A program made the position numbers and the translations under genes. A model generated the notes under the pieces. It was not told where the DNA came from. It ran no database searches and saw only the letters and a program-made list of their open reading frames with translations. Below are positions 16,680 to 26,181 of a DNA stretch of 64,000 bases, one piece after another. Origin of the DNA: JADZFO01 sp964512635 (lineage in GTDB: Bacteria; 4484-113; JAFGCY01); assembly GCA_964512635.1 (NCBI GenBank), contig CAZEJB010000003.1, positions 62,001 to 126,000 on the forward strand, in the 5' to 3' direction. Position 1 is the first letter of the stretch. Each line of letters starts with the position of its first letter.

Positions 16680-18119
16680 AGACGCTGCAGCCTTGTTAAC
16701 GGGCCCGCGAGCAAACTGCAGGGCTGCAAAGCGCGGCGCGTACTGGCTCATGGCCTGATCCGCTACCCATGCTCCTCCGATCAGGCAGATGATGTCCTGG
16801 CCGTATGAGCCGCTGCGCAGATTCAGGTCTATCAGCAGGGTAAAGACCATAAAGCCAAAACTGATCCAGTCACGATTGCGCCAGAACTGCACGGTAATGA
16901 TCAGGCAGGCCAGGAAATAGCAGCTCACTGCCACGAGGCCACCCTTGAGCAGCAGATTGAGGTACTGGTTGTCGACTGTCAGATACGCGTTCTCGCTCCA
17001 GACCCGCTCGCGGCTGTGCGCGCCGACTGCGGTGTGATAGACGCTGAAGTCCGAGCGAATGCCGGTAAGCCAGCCATGTTTCCGGTCGACCTCGCTCAGA
17101 ATGCCCTGCCACATGCCAAAGCGTCCGCCGGTCGAGCTGGTCAGTGAATCCGCAGCCAGAAAGTTCACGTTGGAATTGACCTGGTTCAGGGCGGAGTTGA
17201 CCAGCAGAAAGGCTGCCAGACACAGTGCAAAGGTCACGCCCAGCAGGCGGACTCCCGTTGTCTGGGTCTGTGAACCGTTACGCTCGGCCATGCCTGCCGC
17301 GGCCAGATAGAACATGACCGAGAAGGCATAGGTTGTTACGCCTGATCGCGAGAAGGTGAACAGAACCGCCGCAGTGCTGAGCAGAAAGAAGACAAAGAAT
17401 GTCACCTTGCGGCGACGGTCGGTGGCGTGTGCATATTCCCAGAGGCTCAGCAGCCCGGAAACGCTGAATATGGTCATGTAGGCCAGTCGCGCCATCGCCA
17501 GACCGGTTGGCACATTGACCGTGGCGTGTCTGAATACCTGTGAGAACAGGTGCTCGGCCTGCGGCATCAGGATATCAAGCAGGAAGATCAAGTCGGCATA
17601 GGGCCCCAGGAAAAGGGTAGCGATGACGATTGAGACTGCCAGATTCAGGCCTGCCGTGATAAGGATAAAGCGCATGAACAGTGCACGGTCTACCCCACAC
17701 AACACGCCAACGGCATACAGCAGGAAGGGCAGGATGATGCCCTTGATGACAGCCAGGTCTACCAGGCCATTGAGGTTCAGCCACATAAACGCTGAACAGA
17801 ACAGCGTCAGTCCCGCAATCCATGGCAGCCCCGGCAGGCTCAGTCGGCTGCGCCAGCCCGGGTCGGCCACCATGCGCCAGATTCCAAGCCCCAGAAGCAT
17901 GAACATGAACAGGTCGTGATAGGGCAGGAGCGGCAGCTGGGGTCCGCCCAGAGCAGGAATGCCAAGATACAGCAGCACCTTGATCAGCAACTCATGGAGG
18001 AACAGCGAAAGGTAAAGAAATGTGCAGGCGTTGCGCAGCAGCGTCCACAGCGCAGTAAAGCGCCAATGCTGCAATGTGGGCAGTTCTGCCCGAATCTCCG
18101 CCTTCGCCCCGCCAAGCAC
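16653..18119 (-). CDS. O-antigen polymerase/ligase-like membrane protein (Wzy/WaaL family)
   Basis: This 488-residue protein has around 11-12 membrane helices and, between residues about 300 and 400, a long periplasmic loop containing HGWLTGIRSDFSVYHTAVGAHS, which is the usual place of the loop in O-antigen polymerases and ligases. It would join repeat units, or transfer the polymer, on the periplasmic side. The open frame continues to 18167, but that would cross into the divergent neighbour; GTG at 18119 stands exactly six bases after a TATAAT box (18126-18131), so a leaderless start there is preferred. It lies opposite to the rest of the locus and overlaps the flippase gene end by 27 bases. 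Confidence 0.75.
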   Translation of the reverse strand: MLGGAKAEIRAELPTLQHWRFTALWTLLRNACTFLYLSLFLHELLIKVLLYLGIPALGGPQLPLLPYHDLFMFMLLGLGIWRMVADPGWRSRLSLPGLPWIAGLTLFCSAFMWLNLNGLVDLAVIKGIILPFLLYAVGVLCGVDRALFMRFILITAGLNLAVSIVIATLFLGPYADLIFLLDILMPQAEHLFSQVFRHATVNVPTGLAMARLAYMTIFSVSGLLSLWEYAHATDRRRKVTFFVFFLLSTAAVLFTFSRSGVTTYAFSVMFYLAAAGMAERNGSQTQTTGVRLLGVTFALCLAAFLLVNSALNQVNSNVNFLAADSLTSSTGGRFGMWQGILSEVDRKHGWLTGIRSDFSVYHTAVGAHSRERVWSENAYLTVDNQYLNLLLKGGLVAVSCYFLACLIITVQFWRNRDWISFGFMVFTLLIDLNLRSGSYGQDIICLIGGAWVADQAMSQYAPRFAALQFARGPVNKAAASSGPASAVE

Positions 18120-18125
18120 GCCCGG

Positions 18126-18146
18126 ATTATACGGCTCTCTTATAAT
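18126..18146. promoter_or_regulatory. divergent pair of TATAAT boxes
   Basis: TATAAT on the minus strand (18126-18131) is six bases from the GTG at 18119, and TATAAT on the plus strand (18141-18146) is eight bases from the GTG at 18155. Both genes would be leaderless from facing promoters only a few bases apart. Confidence 0.65.
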
Positions 18147-18154
18147 GCTGCCCG

Positions 18155-19330
18155 GTGAGCCCCCCAATCCGTACCCTGATTATGGTCCCGAATGTCAATC
18201 CGCTCCCGGATGCCCGAGGCATGGGGATTGGTGGCGCGGAGCGCATGGCGCTGCAGCTCTGCGAGCACTTCGACCGCAGCAGGATTGAGCCACTGCTCCT
18301 GGTGTTCAGAGATCCCGGCCCATCAACAGCCGTCCTGCAGCGCTGCGGGGTACGCTGGTTTGTTCTGCCCAAGCGTGGCAAGCTGCCGCTGGCATTCTGG
18401 CTGGCTCTGCGTCGCCTGCTTGTCCGGGAGAAGGTTGATGCCTGTCTTTCCCTGCTGCAGGGCACCAACGTACATAACCTGATCGTTGCCCGCAGCCTGC
18501 CAAAACTTGCCTGCCTGATCTCTTTCAGGTCGCAGAAACCCAGCCGTGAGTTTGTACAAACTGAAGGACGTCTCGCGGCGCGCGCTGACGCCCTTATTGC
18601 ACTCAATCCTGACTCTGCCGCCGAACTTGCCCGGTCCTACCTTATGCCGGCTGAGAGAATCCAGGTCATAGCAAACGGAGTTGATCCTCAGGCATTCCCG
18701 CAGGTTCCATATGCTGAACGCGTGGCACTGCGGGACAGCCTGGGTCTGCCCAGGGACTGCTTCCTGCTCTACAGCTCTGCGCGAGTAAGCCCAGTCAAGG
18801 GTCAGGATTTGCTCGCTGAGGCACTGGCCAGTCTGGTACCGCATCTTGAAGCGAACAAGGTTATCTGGGTCAACACCGGAGCCGTCCAGGACACAGCTTT
18901 GATGGAGCGCGTTCAGCATGTTGGTGCTCCGATTGCGCGACATGTGCGCTTTCTGCCTCACACAGAGGAGCCACACTCCTGGCTGGCCGCGGCTGATTTC
19001 GTCGTTGTTCCTAGTCGCAGCGAGTCATTTGGCCTGAGTATGCTGGAAGCTGCCTTCACGGGCCGGCCGGTGCTCAGCACGGAAGTTGGCATTGCGCCGA
19101 CACTGCTTGGAGAAGGCCGCGGAGTGCTGGTAAAAGCAGGTGATGCAGGTGCGCTGGCCGCAGGTGTAATGAGCGCTCTTATGATGAAAGAGACTCAGCG
19201 AGCTGAGATCGGCGCGGCTTTGCAGTCTTTTGCGGTCTCCAACTTCAGCATCAAGGCCTGCGTTTCACGCTATGCCGATTGCATCGAGCAAGCCGTTAGT
19301 CAGCGGACTAAGCTGACCAAAGGACGTTGA
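18155..19330 (+). CDS. glycosyltransferase family 4
   Basis: The 391-residue protein is a GT-B fold retaining glycosyltransferase of family 4 that would add a sugar from a nucleotide donor to the lipid-linked repeat unit on the cytoplasmic side. The N-terminal glycine-rich acceptor loop is GMGIGGAERMALQL. In the C-terminal half the E-x7-E motif appears as SRSESFGLSMLEAAFTGRPV. The GTG start follows a TATAAT box by eight bases and has no ribosome binding site. It forms one transcription direction with the chain-length gene and the second GT4 downstream. Confidence 0.87.
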   Translation: MSPPIRTLIMVPNVNPLPDARGMGIGGAERMALQLCEHFDRSRIEPLLLVFRDPGPSTAVLQRCGVRWFVLPKRGKLPLAFWLALRRLLVREKVDACLSLLQGTNVHNLIVARSLPKLACLISFRSQKPSREFVQTEGRLAARADALIALNPDSAAELARSYLMPAERIQVIANGVDPQAFPQVPYAERVALRDSLGLPRDCFLLYSSARVSPVKGQDLLAEALASLVPHLEANKVIWVNTGAVQDTALMERVQHVGAPIARHVRFLPHTEEPHSWLAAADFVVVPSRSESFGLSMLEAAFTGRPVLSTEVGIAPTLLGEGRGVLVKAGDAGALAAGVMSALMMKETQRAEIGAALQSFAVSNFSIKACVSRYADCIEQAVSQRTKLTKGR

Positions 19331-19354
19331 ATCTGTCCGCACTTACCTTATAAT
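19327..19354 (+). promoter_or_regulatory. promoter of the Wzz/Wzc-like gene
   Basis: TTGAAT (19327-19332), 16 bases, then TATAAT (19349-19354). The start would be near 19361, leaving a leader of about 55 bases that carries the GGAAGG site before GTG 19416, a normal leadered gene. Confidence 0.6.
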
Positions 19355-19415
19355 CGCCGTCCGCAGATAGGGCCGCCGCCGGGTGGCGCGCCGGCAGGCG
19401 GAAGTGGAAGGCTAA

Positions 19416-21386
19416 GTGGGCAGAAGCGGTTCAGCGCTGATCAGCGCAATCTTCAGGCGCTACGGACTGGCGGCAGTCCTGCTTTTTGTCGGCTTTGCAG
19501 GCCTCTCGGCCGTTTTCGCCCTGGCGACACCGCCGGACTACTACAGCCGAACCAGCGCATATGTAACTCAGGCTCCCGATAAGCTGGTAACCGGCATCCC
19601 AAGCCTGGGCGGCGGAGATTCCATGCTGGACGAAATGGCACTGCTGGAATCGGCAAGTGTCAAACAGTATGTTGCTGACAAGCTCTTTCTAACAGCAAAG
19701 CCCGTACCAGACTGGGAACCGAATCCACTGATGTACCAGTTTCGTCGAGCCCTGGCAATCCTGCATTTGGGCCACACCCCGCTGGATTACGGTCGACTTA
19801 GTTACCCGCGGGTGACCGCCCTCCGGATGGACTTCGGAAAGGCTGAGAACAATGAGTACCTGCTGAAGGTGGACCAGGGTGGCTCTGTCACGCTGGTAGT
19901 CAATGGAAAGGCCGTAGACACTCAGCCACAGGGACAAATGCTCAAGAGCACAGCGCTTGATATCAGCGTCGAAGGCTTCAGCCCAAATGTTGCGCAGCGC
20001 TGGAAGCTGAAACTGACCGATCCACAGCAGATCGTGCCTGAGCTCAGCCTCAGCCTGCGCATCTTCCGGATCGGTGAAAAGAGCCGCAGTGTCGGCATCG
20101 GGGCCACCGAGCCCCATCCGGAGCTGGCCGCCCGCATGGTCGAGACTATCATGGACTGGTACGTCGCCCGGGATATCCGTACGCGCCAGGAATCCAGTTC
20201 TGCATCGCTTACCTACATCGATTCGCAAATTTCTACCGTTCAGGACGAGGTTGAAAAGCTCCGCACAGAAATGGCCGACCTTCTTCAGGACCGCAGCCGC
20301 CTGATTGCCAGCCAGCAGAACAACGCAGTGACCCAGAGCTTCCTGCAGGAAGGTGTTCAGCTAAACGACCTGAAGACGGAACGAGCCCAGGTCAGCGCAC
20401 TGCGCGAACAGCTGCGTTCACAGGCCGATACGAAGGGCTATTACCGCAGCCTCGAAGTGCCGGGAGTTATCGAAACCGATCTGGTGTCCAAAATCGTCGA
20501 GACCGAGGGTCGCCTTGAAGACGAACTTGAAACCAAAACGGATCAGCATCCTGACGTGATTCAGCTGCGCGGCCAGCTTGAATCTCAGAAGAAGCAGCTG
20601 AATTCCTTTCTTGATGAGTCTGTCAAACAGCTTGATCGCAAGATCAATGCTGCGGGCCAGAATGTCGGCAAATTCCAGTCGCTTCTCGACCTGACGCCCG
20701 AAAGTAGCATGGAGCTCAGCAGGCTGACCGGCGAAATCGAATTGCAGAATGCCTCGCTCGCCGCGTTGTTTGCCCAGCGCCTTGAAGCTACTCTTCGCAA
20801 GATCAGCAACGTGTCCGCCGTCAGCGTTATCGACAAGGCGGTGGTCAATCCCCGGCCCGTCCGTCCACGTCTGGGACAGGTCGCCTTCAGCGGAGCAATC
20901 TTCGGCTTGATAGCAATGATCGCGAGCGTCCTGCTGATGCGGGCCTCTGATCCGCGAGTGCAGAACGCCGATGACATTGGAGCGGCCTTCGGCCTGCCTG
21001 TACTCGCCACGCTTAAGGCTAGTGGTCAGGATGCGAGCGAACTTGAGCTGCGGCGCCTGACCGCCCGCACCGCAAGACTGCTGCAACAACTCGAAGGTCC
21101 GCTGGGGCTTCTGATTGCTCATGGCAAGCCCAGCGGGGCGACGCTGGCAGAGACTGTTCGCAAAGCGCTTGAGCAGGGCAAAGTGGAGCAGAAGGAACGC
21201 GATCGCATCACCGGAGTCGAAGGCACCGGAGTCAGCTCCGTCTATGCTGCCCAGCTGGCTGGGATAGGGAAGCTGGTGTTGGTCAGTAATCCCGGTCCGC
21301 GCCGAATTCGCGAGCTTTCAGCTCTGCGCGATGAGGCTCAGGCCGCCGGACTGGAGGTTGTCGCCTTCATCCTGCTGGAGCGCTAG
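19416..21386 (+). CDS. Wzz/Wzc-like polysaccharide chain-length protein with degenerate kinase domain
   Basis: This 656-residue protein has an N-terminal membrane helix (residues about 17-37), a long periplasmic part with a Wzz domain and coiled coil (about 265-430) and a second membrane helix near residue 490 (FSGAIFGLIAMIASVLLM), as in polysaccharide co-polymerases. The tail of about 150 residues resembles a tyrosine autokinase domain in its last part (LVLVSNPGPRRIRELSALRDEA), but at the place of the Walker A loop it reads AHGKPSGATLAE, without GK[ST], and there is no C-terminal Tyr cluster. It should thus set polymer length or help export without being an active kinase. GTG at 19416 is preceded by GGAAGG. 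Confidence 0.78.
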   Translation: MGRSGSALISAIFRRYGLAAVLLFVGFAGLSAVFALATPPDYYSRTSAYVTQAPDKLVTGIPSLGGGDSMLDEMALLESASVKQYVADKLFLTAKPVPDWEPNPLMYQFRRALAILHLGHTPLDYGRLSYPRVTALRMDFGKAENNEYLLKVDQGGSVTLVVNGKAVDTQPQGQMLKSTALDISVEGFSPNVAQRWKLKLTDPQQIVPELSLSLRIFRIGEKSRSVGIGATEPHPELAARMVETIMDWYVARDIRTRQESSSASLTYIDSQISTVQDEVEKLRTEMADLLQDRSRLIASQQNNAVTQSFLQEGVQLNDLKTERAQVSALREQLRSQADTKGYYRSLEVPGVIETDLVSKIVETEGRLEDELETKTDQHPDVIQLRGQLESQKKQLNSFLDESVKQLDRKINAAGQNVGKFQSLLDLTPESSMELSRLTGEIELQNASLAALFAQRLEATLRKISNVSAVSVIDKAVVNPRPVRPRLGQVAFSGAIFGLIAMIASVLLMRASDPRVQNADDIGAAFGLPVLATLKASGQDASELELRRLTARTARLLQQLEGPLGLLIAHGKPSGATLAETVRKALEQGKVEQKERDRITGVEGTGVSSVYAAQLAGIGKLVLVSNPGPRRIRELSALRDEAQAAGLEVVAFILLER

Positions 21387-21388
21387 AC

Positions 21389-22486
21389 TTGGCCTCGCGG
21401 CTGCTTTACGTCATCACCCAGACTGAATTCGGCGGGGCGCAGCGCTACGTTCTGGATCTGGCACGCGCTGCCAGGGATAAGTACGAAGTTGCAGTCGCCA
21501 CCGGCACTGATGGTGACGGAGAGTTCATCAGCCGGCTGATCCAGACCGGGATCAGCCATTTCAAGCTTGAGCACCTGACCCGAGATATCAGTCCCTTGAA
21601 CGACGCGCGTTGCCTGCTGGAAATGCGAGGACTGTATTCGCGGCTGAAGCCCGATCTGGTACACCTGAACAGCACCAAAGCTGGTGTTCTGGGCAGTCTG
21701 GCCTGCGGGAGATCAGTTCGCTCGGTTTACACGGCCCATGGCTGGGTCTTCAACGAGGAGCTCAGCCCCTTCAAACGCCAGCTCTACGTCACAGCAGAAC
21801 GGGCCTCCGCAACCCGGCTGGATCGCATCATCGTACTGTCCCGCTTTGATTGGGAACGCGGGGCGGCCGAGGGCATTCCCCGCGAAAAGATGTGCGTCAT
21901 CCAGAACGGCATCGAGGGCCAGACTTACATTCCACGCGATAGGGCCCGGCATGAACTGGCGCTCTGGGCCGCAGGACTGGAGGCAGACGACCCGCTGGTG
22001 CTCTGCATTGCCAACTTCTACAGCACCAAAGGTCTGACGCATCTGATAACGGCTATGCAGAAGGTCTGCGCCAGAGCCAAGCTGCTGGTAATCGGTGACG
22101 GGGAGCTGCGCAGCCAGCTGGAGTCCGAGGTGCGCGAACTGGGCTTGGACAAGCGAGTCCTGCTCCCGGGACGCCTGGCCGACGCTGCGCGCTTTATCCG
22201 CGCCGCCGATGTTTTTGTTTTGCCCTCAGTCAAGGAAGGACTGCCGTATGTGATTCTGGAAGCTTTGCACGCCGATGTCCCAATCGTCGCTACTGCTGTT
22301 GGCGCCTTGCCGGAGATCCTGGACTACGAGCTCGTCCCAGCCGGCCAGGTCAAGCCCCTGGCTGCTGCCATCAACCGACAGCTGGCCTCGCCCCGCTGCA
22401 GCTCGGTGGCGCCGCCCAGTGTGCTTAAAATGCGCCAGCAGACCTTTGACCTTTATGACGAGGTTCTTGGGCGGCAGGGCGGATAA
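21389..22486 (+). CDS. glycosyltransferase family 4
   Basis: A 365-residue GT-B family 4 glycosyltransferase. The N-terminal motif is TQTEFGGAQRYVLDLARA and the donor-binding end reads LPSVKEGLPYVILEALHADVPIVAT with the conserved Glu pair. It starts with TTG two bases after the stop of the chain-length gene, and overlaps the following prenyl synthase start by one base, so the three are co-translated. It probably adds one sugar to the repeat unit; the donor cannot be told from the sequence. Confidence 0.87.
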   Translation: MASRLLYVITQTEFGGAQRYVLDLARAARDKYEVAVATGTDGDGEFISRLIQTGISHFKLEHLTRDISPLNDARCLLEMRGLYSRLKPDLVHLNSTKAGVLGSLACGRSVRSVYTAHGWVFNEELSPFKRQLYVTAERASATRLDRIIVLSRFDWERGAAEGIPREKMCVIQNGIEGQTYIPRDRARHELALWAAGLEADDPLVLCIANFYSTKGLTHLITAMQKVCARAKLLVIGDGELRSQLESEVRELGLDKRVLLPGRLADAARFIRAADVFVLPSVKEGLPYVILEALHADVPIVATAVGALPEILDYELVPAGQVKPLAAAINRQLASPRCSSVAPPSVLKMRQQTFDLYDEVLGRQGG

Positions 22487-23367
22487 TGCGCATGGTGGAA
22501 ATCGAGACCTTTGAAGCACAGCTGCGACCGCAGATTCAGGCAGCACTGCTGGCTCAGACCGGCTATCTGCAGCCGGGCAGCCTGCGCGAAGCCGTACAGC
22601 ACCTGCTCGGCAGCGGCAAGCTGTTTCGGCCGCTGCTGGCCCTCGCGGTGACCCAATGCATCAAGGGTTCGGACCCGGCTGAATCAATAGGTCTCGTGAC
22701 GCCGCTTGAGCTTGTTCATACCTTTACACTGATTCACGATGACCTGCCATGCATGGATGACGCCGAGCTGCGCCGTGGTCTGGCGACGGTGCACCGCGCT
22801 TACGGCGAGGCTATGGCCGTACTTGCGGGTGACGATCTGCTGAGTCTGGCCTTCGCTGTTCTTTCTGCCCCTCCTTTTGAGGATGCTCAGCGCCGTCTTA
22901 AGCTCGTCCAGTGCCTGTCGACGGTTACCCATCAAGTGGTGCAGGGACAGGTTGAGGATCTCGCTGCGGAGGGCGCGAACTGCAGCCTTGAAGATCTGGT
23001 CCACCTGCACTCCCACAAAACCGGGGCGCTGATTTCGGCGGCCTGCACTTTCGGCGCTGTGCTTGCCGGGGCCGGCGAAGATGTTGAGGCAAAGCTGACA
23101 CTGATTGGGCGGGAGATCGGTCTGGCCTTTCAGATACGCGACGACCTGCTAAGCCTGCAGAGTGACGACATCAGCATGGGCAAGACTCTGAGCACCGATC
23201 TGGACAAGGAAAAATCCACCTTTCCCAGGCTGCTTGGGGTGGAAGGCGCCCAACACTATGCGGCGGAGTTGGTGGGACAGATTGAAGCGCAGATCGACAG
23301 TCTGAGTCTGCCCCAGCCGCAGCTGCTGAAGGCTTATGCCAGCCTGGCCCTGCAGCGTCATTCCTGA
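22486..23367 (+). CDS. polyprenyl (farnesyl/geranylgeranyl) diphosphate synthase
   Basis: The 293-residue enzyme condenses isopentenyl diphosphate with an allylic diphosphate. The first Asp-rich motif is HDDLPCMDDAELRRG (DDxxxxD, the short-chain bacterial type), the second is FQIRDDLLS, both binding Mg-diphosphate. Length and motifs fit IspA-type synthases making C15-C20 chains. The ATG overlaps the preceding glycosyltransferase stop by one base (TAATG), which places it in the polysaccharide operon and suggests supply of precursors for the undecaprenyl carrier. It faces the PBP2 gene with 14 bases between. Confidence 0.9.
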   Translation: MRMVEIETFEAQLRPQIQAALLAQTGYLQPGSLREAVQHLLGSGKLFRPLLALAVTQCIKGSDPAESIGLVTPLELVHTFTLIHDDLPCMDDAELRRGLATVHRAYGEAMAVLAGDDLLSLAFAVLSAPPFEDAQRRLKLVQCLSTVTHQVVQGQVEDLAAEGANCSLEDLVHLHSHKTGALISAACTFGAVLAGAGEDVEAKLTLIGREIGLAFQIRDDLLSLQSDDISMGKTLSTDLDKEKSTFPRLLGVEGAQHYAAELVGQIEAQIDSLSLPQPQLLKAYASLALQRHS

Positions 23368-23381
23368 TAACCGATGCGGCT

Positions 23382-25682
23382 TCAGTTTGCCGCGGCCAGC
23401 CGCTGCCCGGGCTTTTCTGCAAGCTGCAGAGCGTCATGCGAAAGCGGGTCGTTCTTGGCCATGTACTGCAGGATGTTCTTCATCACCGGAATGGCCGATT
23501 CGGTACTGCTGCCACCATACTCAACCAGGACGACAAAGGCATAGCGCGGATTGGTCTCTGGGTAATAGCCCATGACCCACGAATGATCTGGCTTATGCGG
23601 ATGTGACTGCGCGGTACCGGACTTTGCGCAGACCTGTAAGCCGGTCGAAGCCAGCATATGGCAGGTGCCGCCGGTCACAGCCTGCCGCATGCCCTGGCGC
23701 ATCAGTGCGAGCACACTATGGTCAAGGTTACGCTCTTCAGAGGGAGGCCGGGCAACAGGAAGCACCTGGCGGTCCGCGGCCTTCGCGTAAAGCAGATGCG
23801 GAGGGCACCAGCGCCCATTAAGGGCAATCACGCTGGCTGACATAAGCACCTGCAAAGGCGAAGCCAGCATGTCGCCCTGGCCAATCGAATAGTTGCATGT
23901 TCGCCCGGCCAGCCAGAGGCGGTCTGACTCGTTGCCATAGGGTGCAGCAAAGCGCTTTCTGCGCCAGGCTGCGTCGGGGAGGAGGCCGCGATTGTCATCT
24001 GGCAGGTCAATCCCTGTACGGTTGCCATAGCCAAAGAGCATCGCGAAACGCTTGATGTCGGTCGGAGGATCCTTTAGCGCCATGGCCGAACGATACAGGT
24101 ATACGTCGCAGCTCTTGGCAATCGCATCTGTCAGGCCCACACCGCCGTGACCGCTGCGATGGTGGCAGTACATGTCCCGGTCGCTGAACTTGACCTTGCC
24201 GGTGCAATTGAAATGTGTTTCTGGGGTAATGACTCCAGTCGTAAGCGCCGCAGTCAGGGTTACCATTTTGAAGGTTGACCCCGGCGGATAGGTCATTCCG
24301 CTCGCACGGTTAAGCTGTGGCTTGAGAGGATTGGCCTTCAGGGCTTCGTTGTAGTCTGAGTCCCTAACCAGGGCCGGGTCGATTCCCGGGCTGCTGACAT
24401 AGGCCAGGATTTCACCCTCATGCCCCGGCTCCAGCGCGCTGATCACAACAGCGCCCGGCCTGCCGTTCATTTGCCGGTAAGCTTCCTGCTGCAGTCCTCG
24501 ATCGATGGTCAGATAGAGATTGTTGCCGCGCTGCGGTTCTTCAGTGCTGACCCAGGTGCCATAGCTGCTGTGCTTGTTGATTTTCAGGTTACGCCGGCCG
24601 CTGCGGCCATGAAGGAGATCCTCATACTGCTTTTCTAGGCCGCCTTTGCCTACCATGTCGGTCAAAGGGTAGGGGTAGTCTCCTGAATTGCGTTCCTCCT
24701 GGCTCATCAGGCCGGTGTACCCCAGAAGGTGCCCGCTGGCTGGTCCAAGCGGATAACTGCGGTTGAAGCTGTACTCGTCAATCATTACGCCTTCAAAGGC
24801 GTTGGAGTTCTCGGATATGTATACAACCTGAGGAAACTCGAGCTTGTCCACTATCGTGTATGGAGGACGACCAATCCGGATGTTCTCCTTGGACACCCGT
24901 CCCATCAGTGAGGCATAAGAGACGCCCAGATATCGCGCGAGCTTCACCAGGGAACCGACTTCCTTTGGGTAGCGCTGAAGCACCTCAGGCTCAACATTGA
25001 AGTCCATGTAGTGATAGTCCCGGCCTTCACCGGCCAGCCGCACTCGCTCTGCCGGCGACGGAAAATAGCGTCCGGGCTCTACTGTCACGTTCAGGTACAG
25101 ACGCTGGCGGCCGTCGCTGTCCGCTTCCACCTCAAAGCCCAGCCTCTGCAAGAGCTCCTGCTTCTGGTCATTCGCCCAGCGCTCAAGGTTTGCCGCTGAT
25201 AGCTTGTCGGCCACTACTACACGCCGGTCATGACCAGGTATTGCCCATTCCTGCTCAAGTCGCTGCATCAGCTCGATATAGCTCAGGCCGAGGGTCTCAG
25301 CCCCGCTGCGTACTGGGGAATAGGCATAGCGGCGGTGGTAGTAGAAAGGCTCCTGCTTGCGTTCCTTGGCCCGCGCCTTGTCGGCTGACAGCGGGAAGTA
25401 CTGATCAATGCCCGGCGGAGGCGTGTACAGCAGTTTCAGATCGTTGCGGTTCTGGGCCAGAGGCTTGCCCTGACGGTCGAGGATTTCGCCGCGCAGCGCC
25501 GGTGTCTGGATCGTGGTGATCACGTTGCCGATGCTCTTTAGCTTCAGGCTGTCGCGATTCAGCACCTGCAGCACTATGAGGCGCAGAAATATGCCGACAA
25601 AGATCAGGCCCACGATGACATAAATCCAGATCAGACGCGGATCCGCCTGGGCCTCGGGGGCGCCGCTGCGCCGGCTAAGCAT
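23382..25682 (-). CDS. mrdA: penicillin-binding protein 2 (elongasome transpeptidase)
   Basis: The 766-residue protein is a class B PBP that cross-links peptidoglycan in lateral wall growth. It has an N-terminal membrane helix (IYVIVGLIFVGIFLRLIVLQVL), the PBP dimer domain, and the transpeptidase motifs STFK (in YPPGSTFKMVT, active Ser), SCD (in IAKSCDVYLYR, replacing SxN) and KSGT (in CAKSGTAQSH). It is longer than the usual 600-650 residues, mostly in an N-terminal insertion of about 150 residues with Arg-rich, Tyr-rich segments. It is the last gene of mreC-mreD-mrdA, and its start overlaps mreD by eight bases. Confidence 0.93.
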   Translation of the reverse strand: MLSRRSGAPEAQADPRLIWIYVIVGLIFVGIFLRLIVLQVLNRDSLKLKSIGNVITTIQTPALRGEILDRQGKPLAQNRNDLKLLYTPPPGIDQYFPLSADKARAKERKQEPFYYHRRYAYSPVRSGAETLGLSYIELMQRLEQEWAIPGHDRRVVVADKLSAANLERWANDQKQELLQRLGFEVEADSDGRQRLYLNVTVEPGRYFPSPAERVRLAGEGRDYHYMDFNVEPEVLQRYPKEVGSLVKLARYLGVSYASLMGRVSKENIRIGRPPYTIVDKLEFPQVVYISENSNAFEGVMIDEYSFNRSYPLGPASGHLLGYTGLMSQEERNSGDYPYPLTDMVGKGGLEKQYEDLLHGRSGRRNLKINKHSSYGTWVSTEEPQRGNNLYLTIDRGLQQEAYRQMNGRPGAVVISALEPGHEGEILAYVSSPGIDPALVRDSDYNEALKANPLKPQLNRASGMTYPPGSTFKMVTLTAALTTGVITPETHFNCTGKVKFSDRDMYCHHRSGHGGVGLTDAIAKSCDVYLYRSAMALKDPPTDIKRFAMLFGYGNRTGIDLPDDNRGLLPDAAWRRKRFAAPYGNESDRLWLAGRTCNYSIGQGDMLASPLQVLMSASVIALNGRWCPPHLLYAKAADRQVLPVARPPSEERNLDHSVLALMRQGMRQAVTGGTCHMLASTGLQVCAKSGTAQSHPHKPDHSWVMGYYPETNPRYAFVVLVEYGGSSTESAIPVMKNILQYMAKNDPLSHDALQLAEKPGQRLAAAN

Positions 25683-26181
25683 AACGCTGCCCCTCCACTG
25701 CTGTGGGAATCAGTCGCAGCAGGGCTGGCCAGGCGAGCCAGAGCGCGGCACAGATAAGAATCGGACTGATATAGCTAACTTCGAAGATGTAGAGCAGCGA
25801 GTTAAGCTGGTGGCTGATCAGTCCAAGAATCAGCGGGAAAATGATCTTGAGCAGCAGCAGGACACCGACCGCGCTGACCCCAAGCTGTTTGTACTCCGTC
25901 AGCACACGGGCCCGAAACAACGAGCCCAGCGCCACTGGGAGCAGGTAATAGAACATGTGGAAGACTGGCAGGCTCAAGCTGAATGAATCCATCACCAATG
26001 CACCGAGCAGCGCATAAATGCCACCATAGCCCGGCCCGCGGCGGGCTGTCAGCAGCAGAATCAGCGGTACAAAGATGTCAAAGCCGGGACGCAGCGTAGG
26101 AAACCAGGCGTACCAGGACAACTGCAGCAGGAGCAGCAGAATGGCAAATGACGCCAGCCGCAGGTGCTCAAGGTTGGTCAT
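25675..26181 (-). CDS. mreD: rod shape-determining protein MreD
   Basis: This 168-residue membrane protein has five to six hydrophobic helices, the size and composition of MreD (ILLLTARRGPGYGGIYALLGALVMD is its core). Sequence identity alone would be weak for this fast-changing family, but its place between mreC and mrdA with short overlaps (4 and 8 bases) settles the call. It takes part in the elongasome in the inner membrane. Confidence 0.88.
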   Translation of the reverse strand: MTNLEHLRLASFAILLLLLQLSWYAWFPTLRPGFDIFVPLILLLTARRGPGYGGIYALLGALVMDSFSLSLPVFHMFYYLLPVALGSLFRARVLTEYKQLGVSAVGVLLLLKIIFPLILGLISHQLNSLLYIFEVSYISPILICAALWLAWPALLRLIPTAVEGQRYA

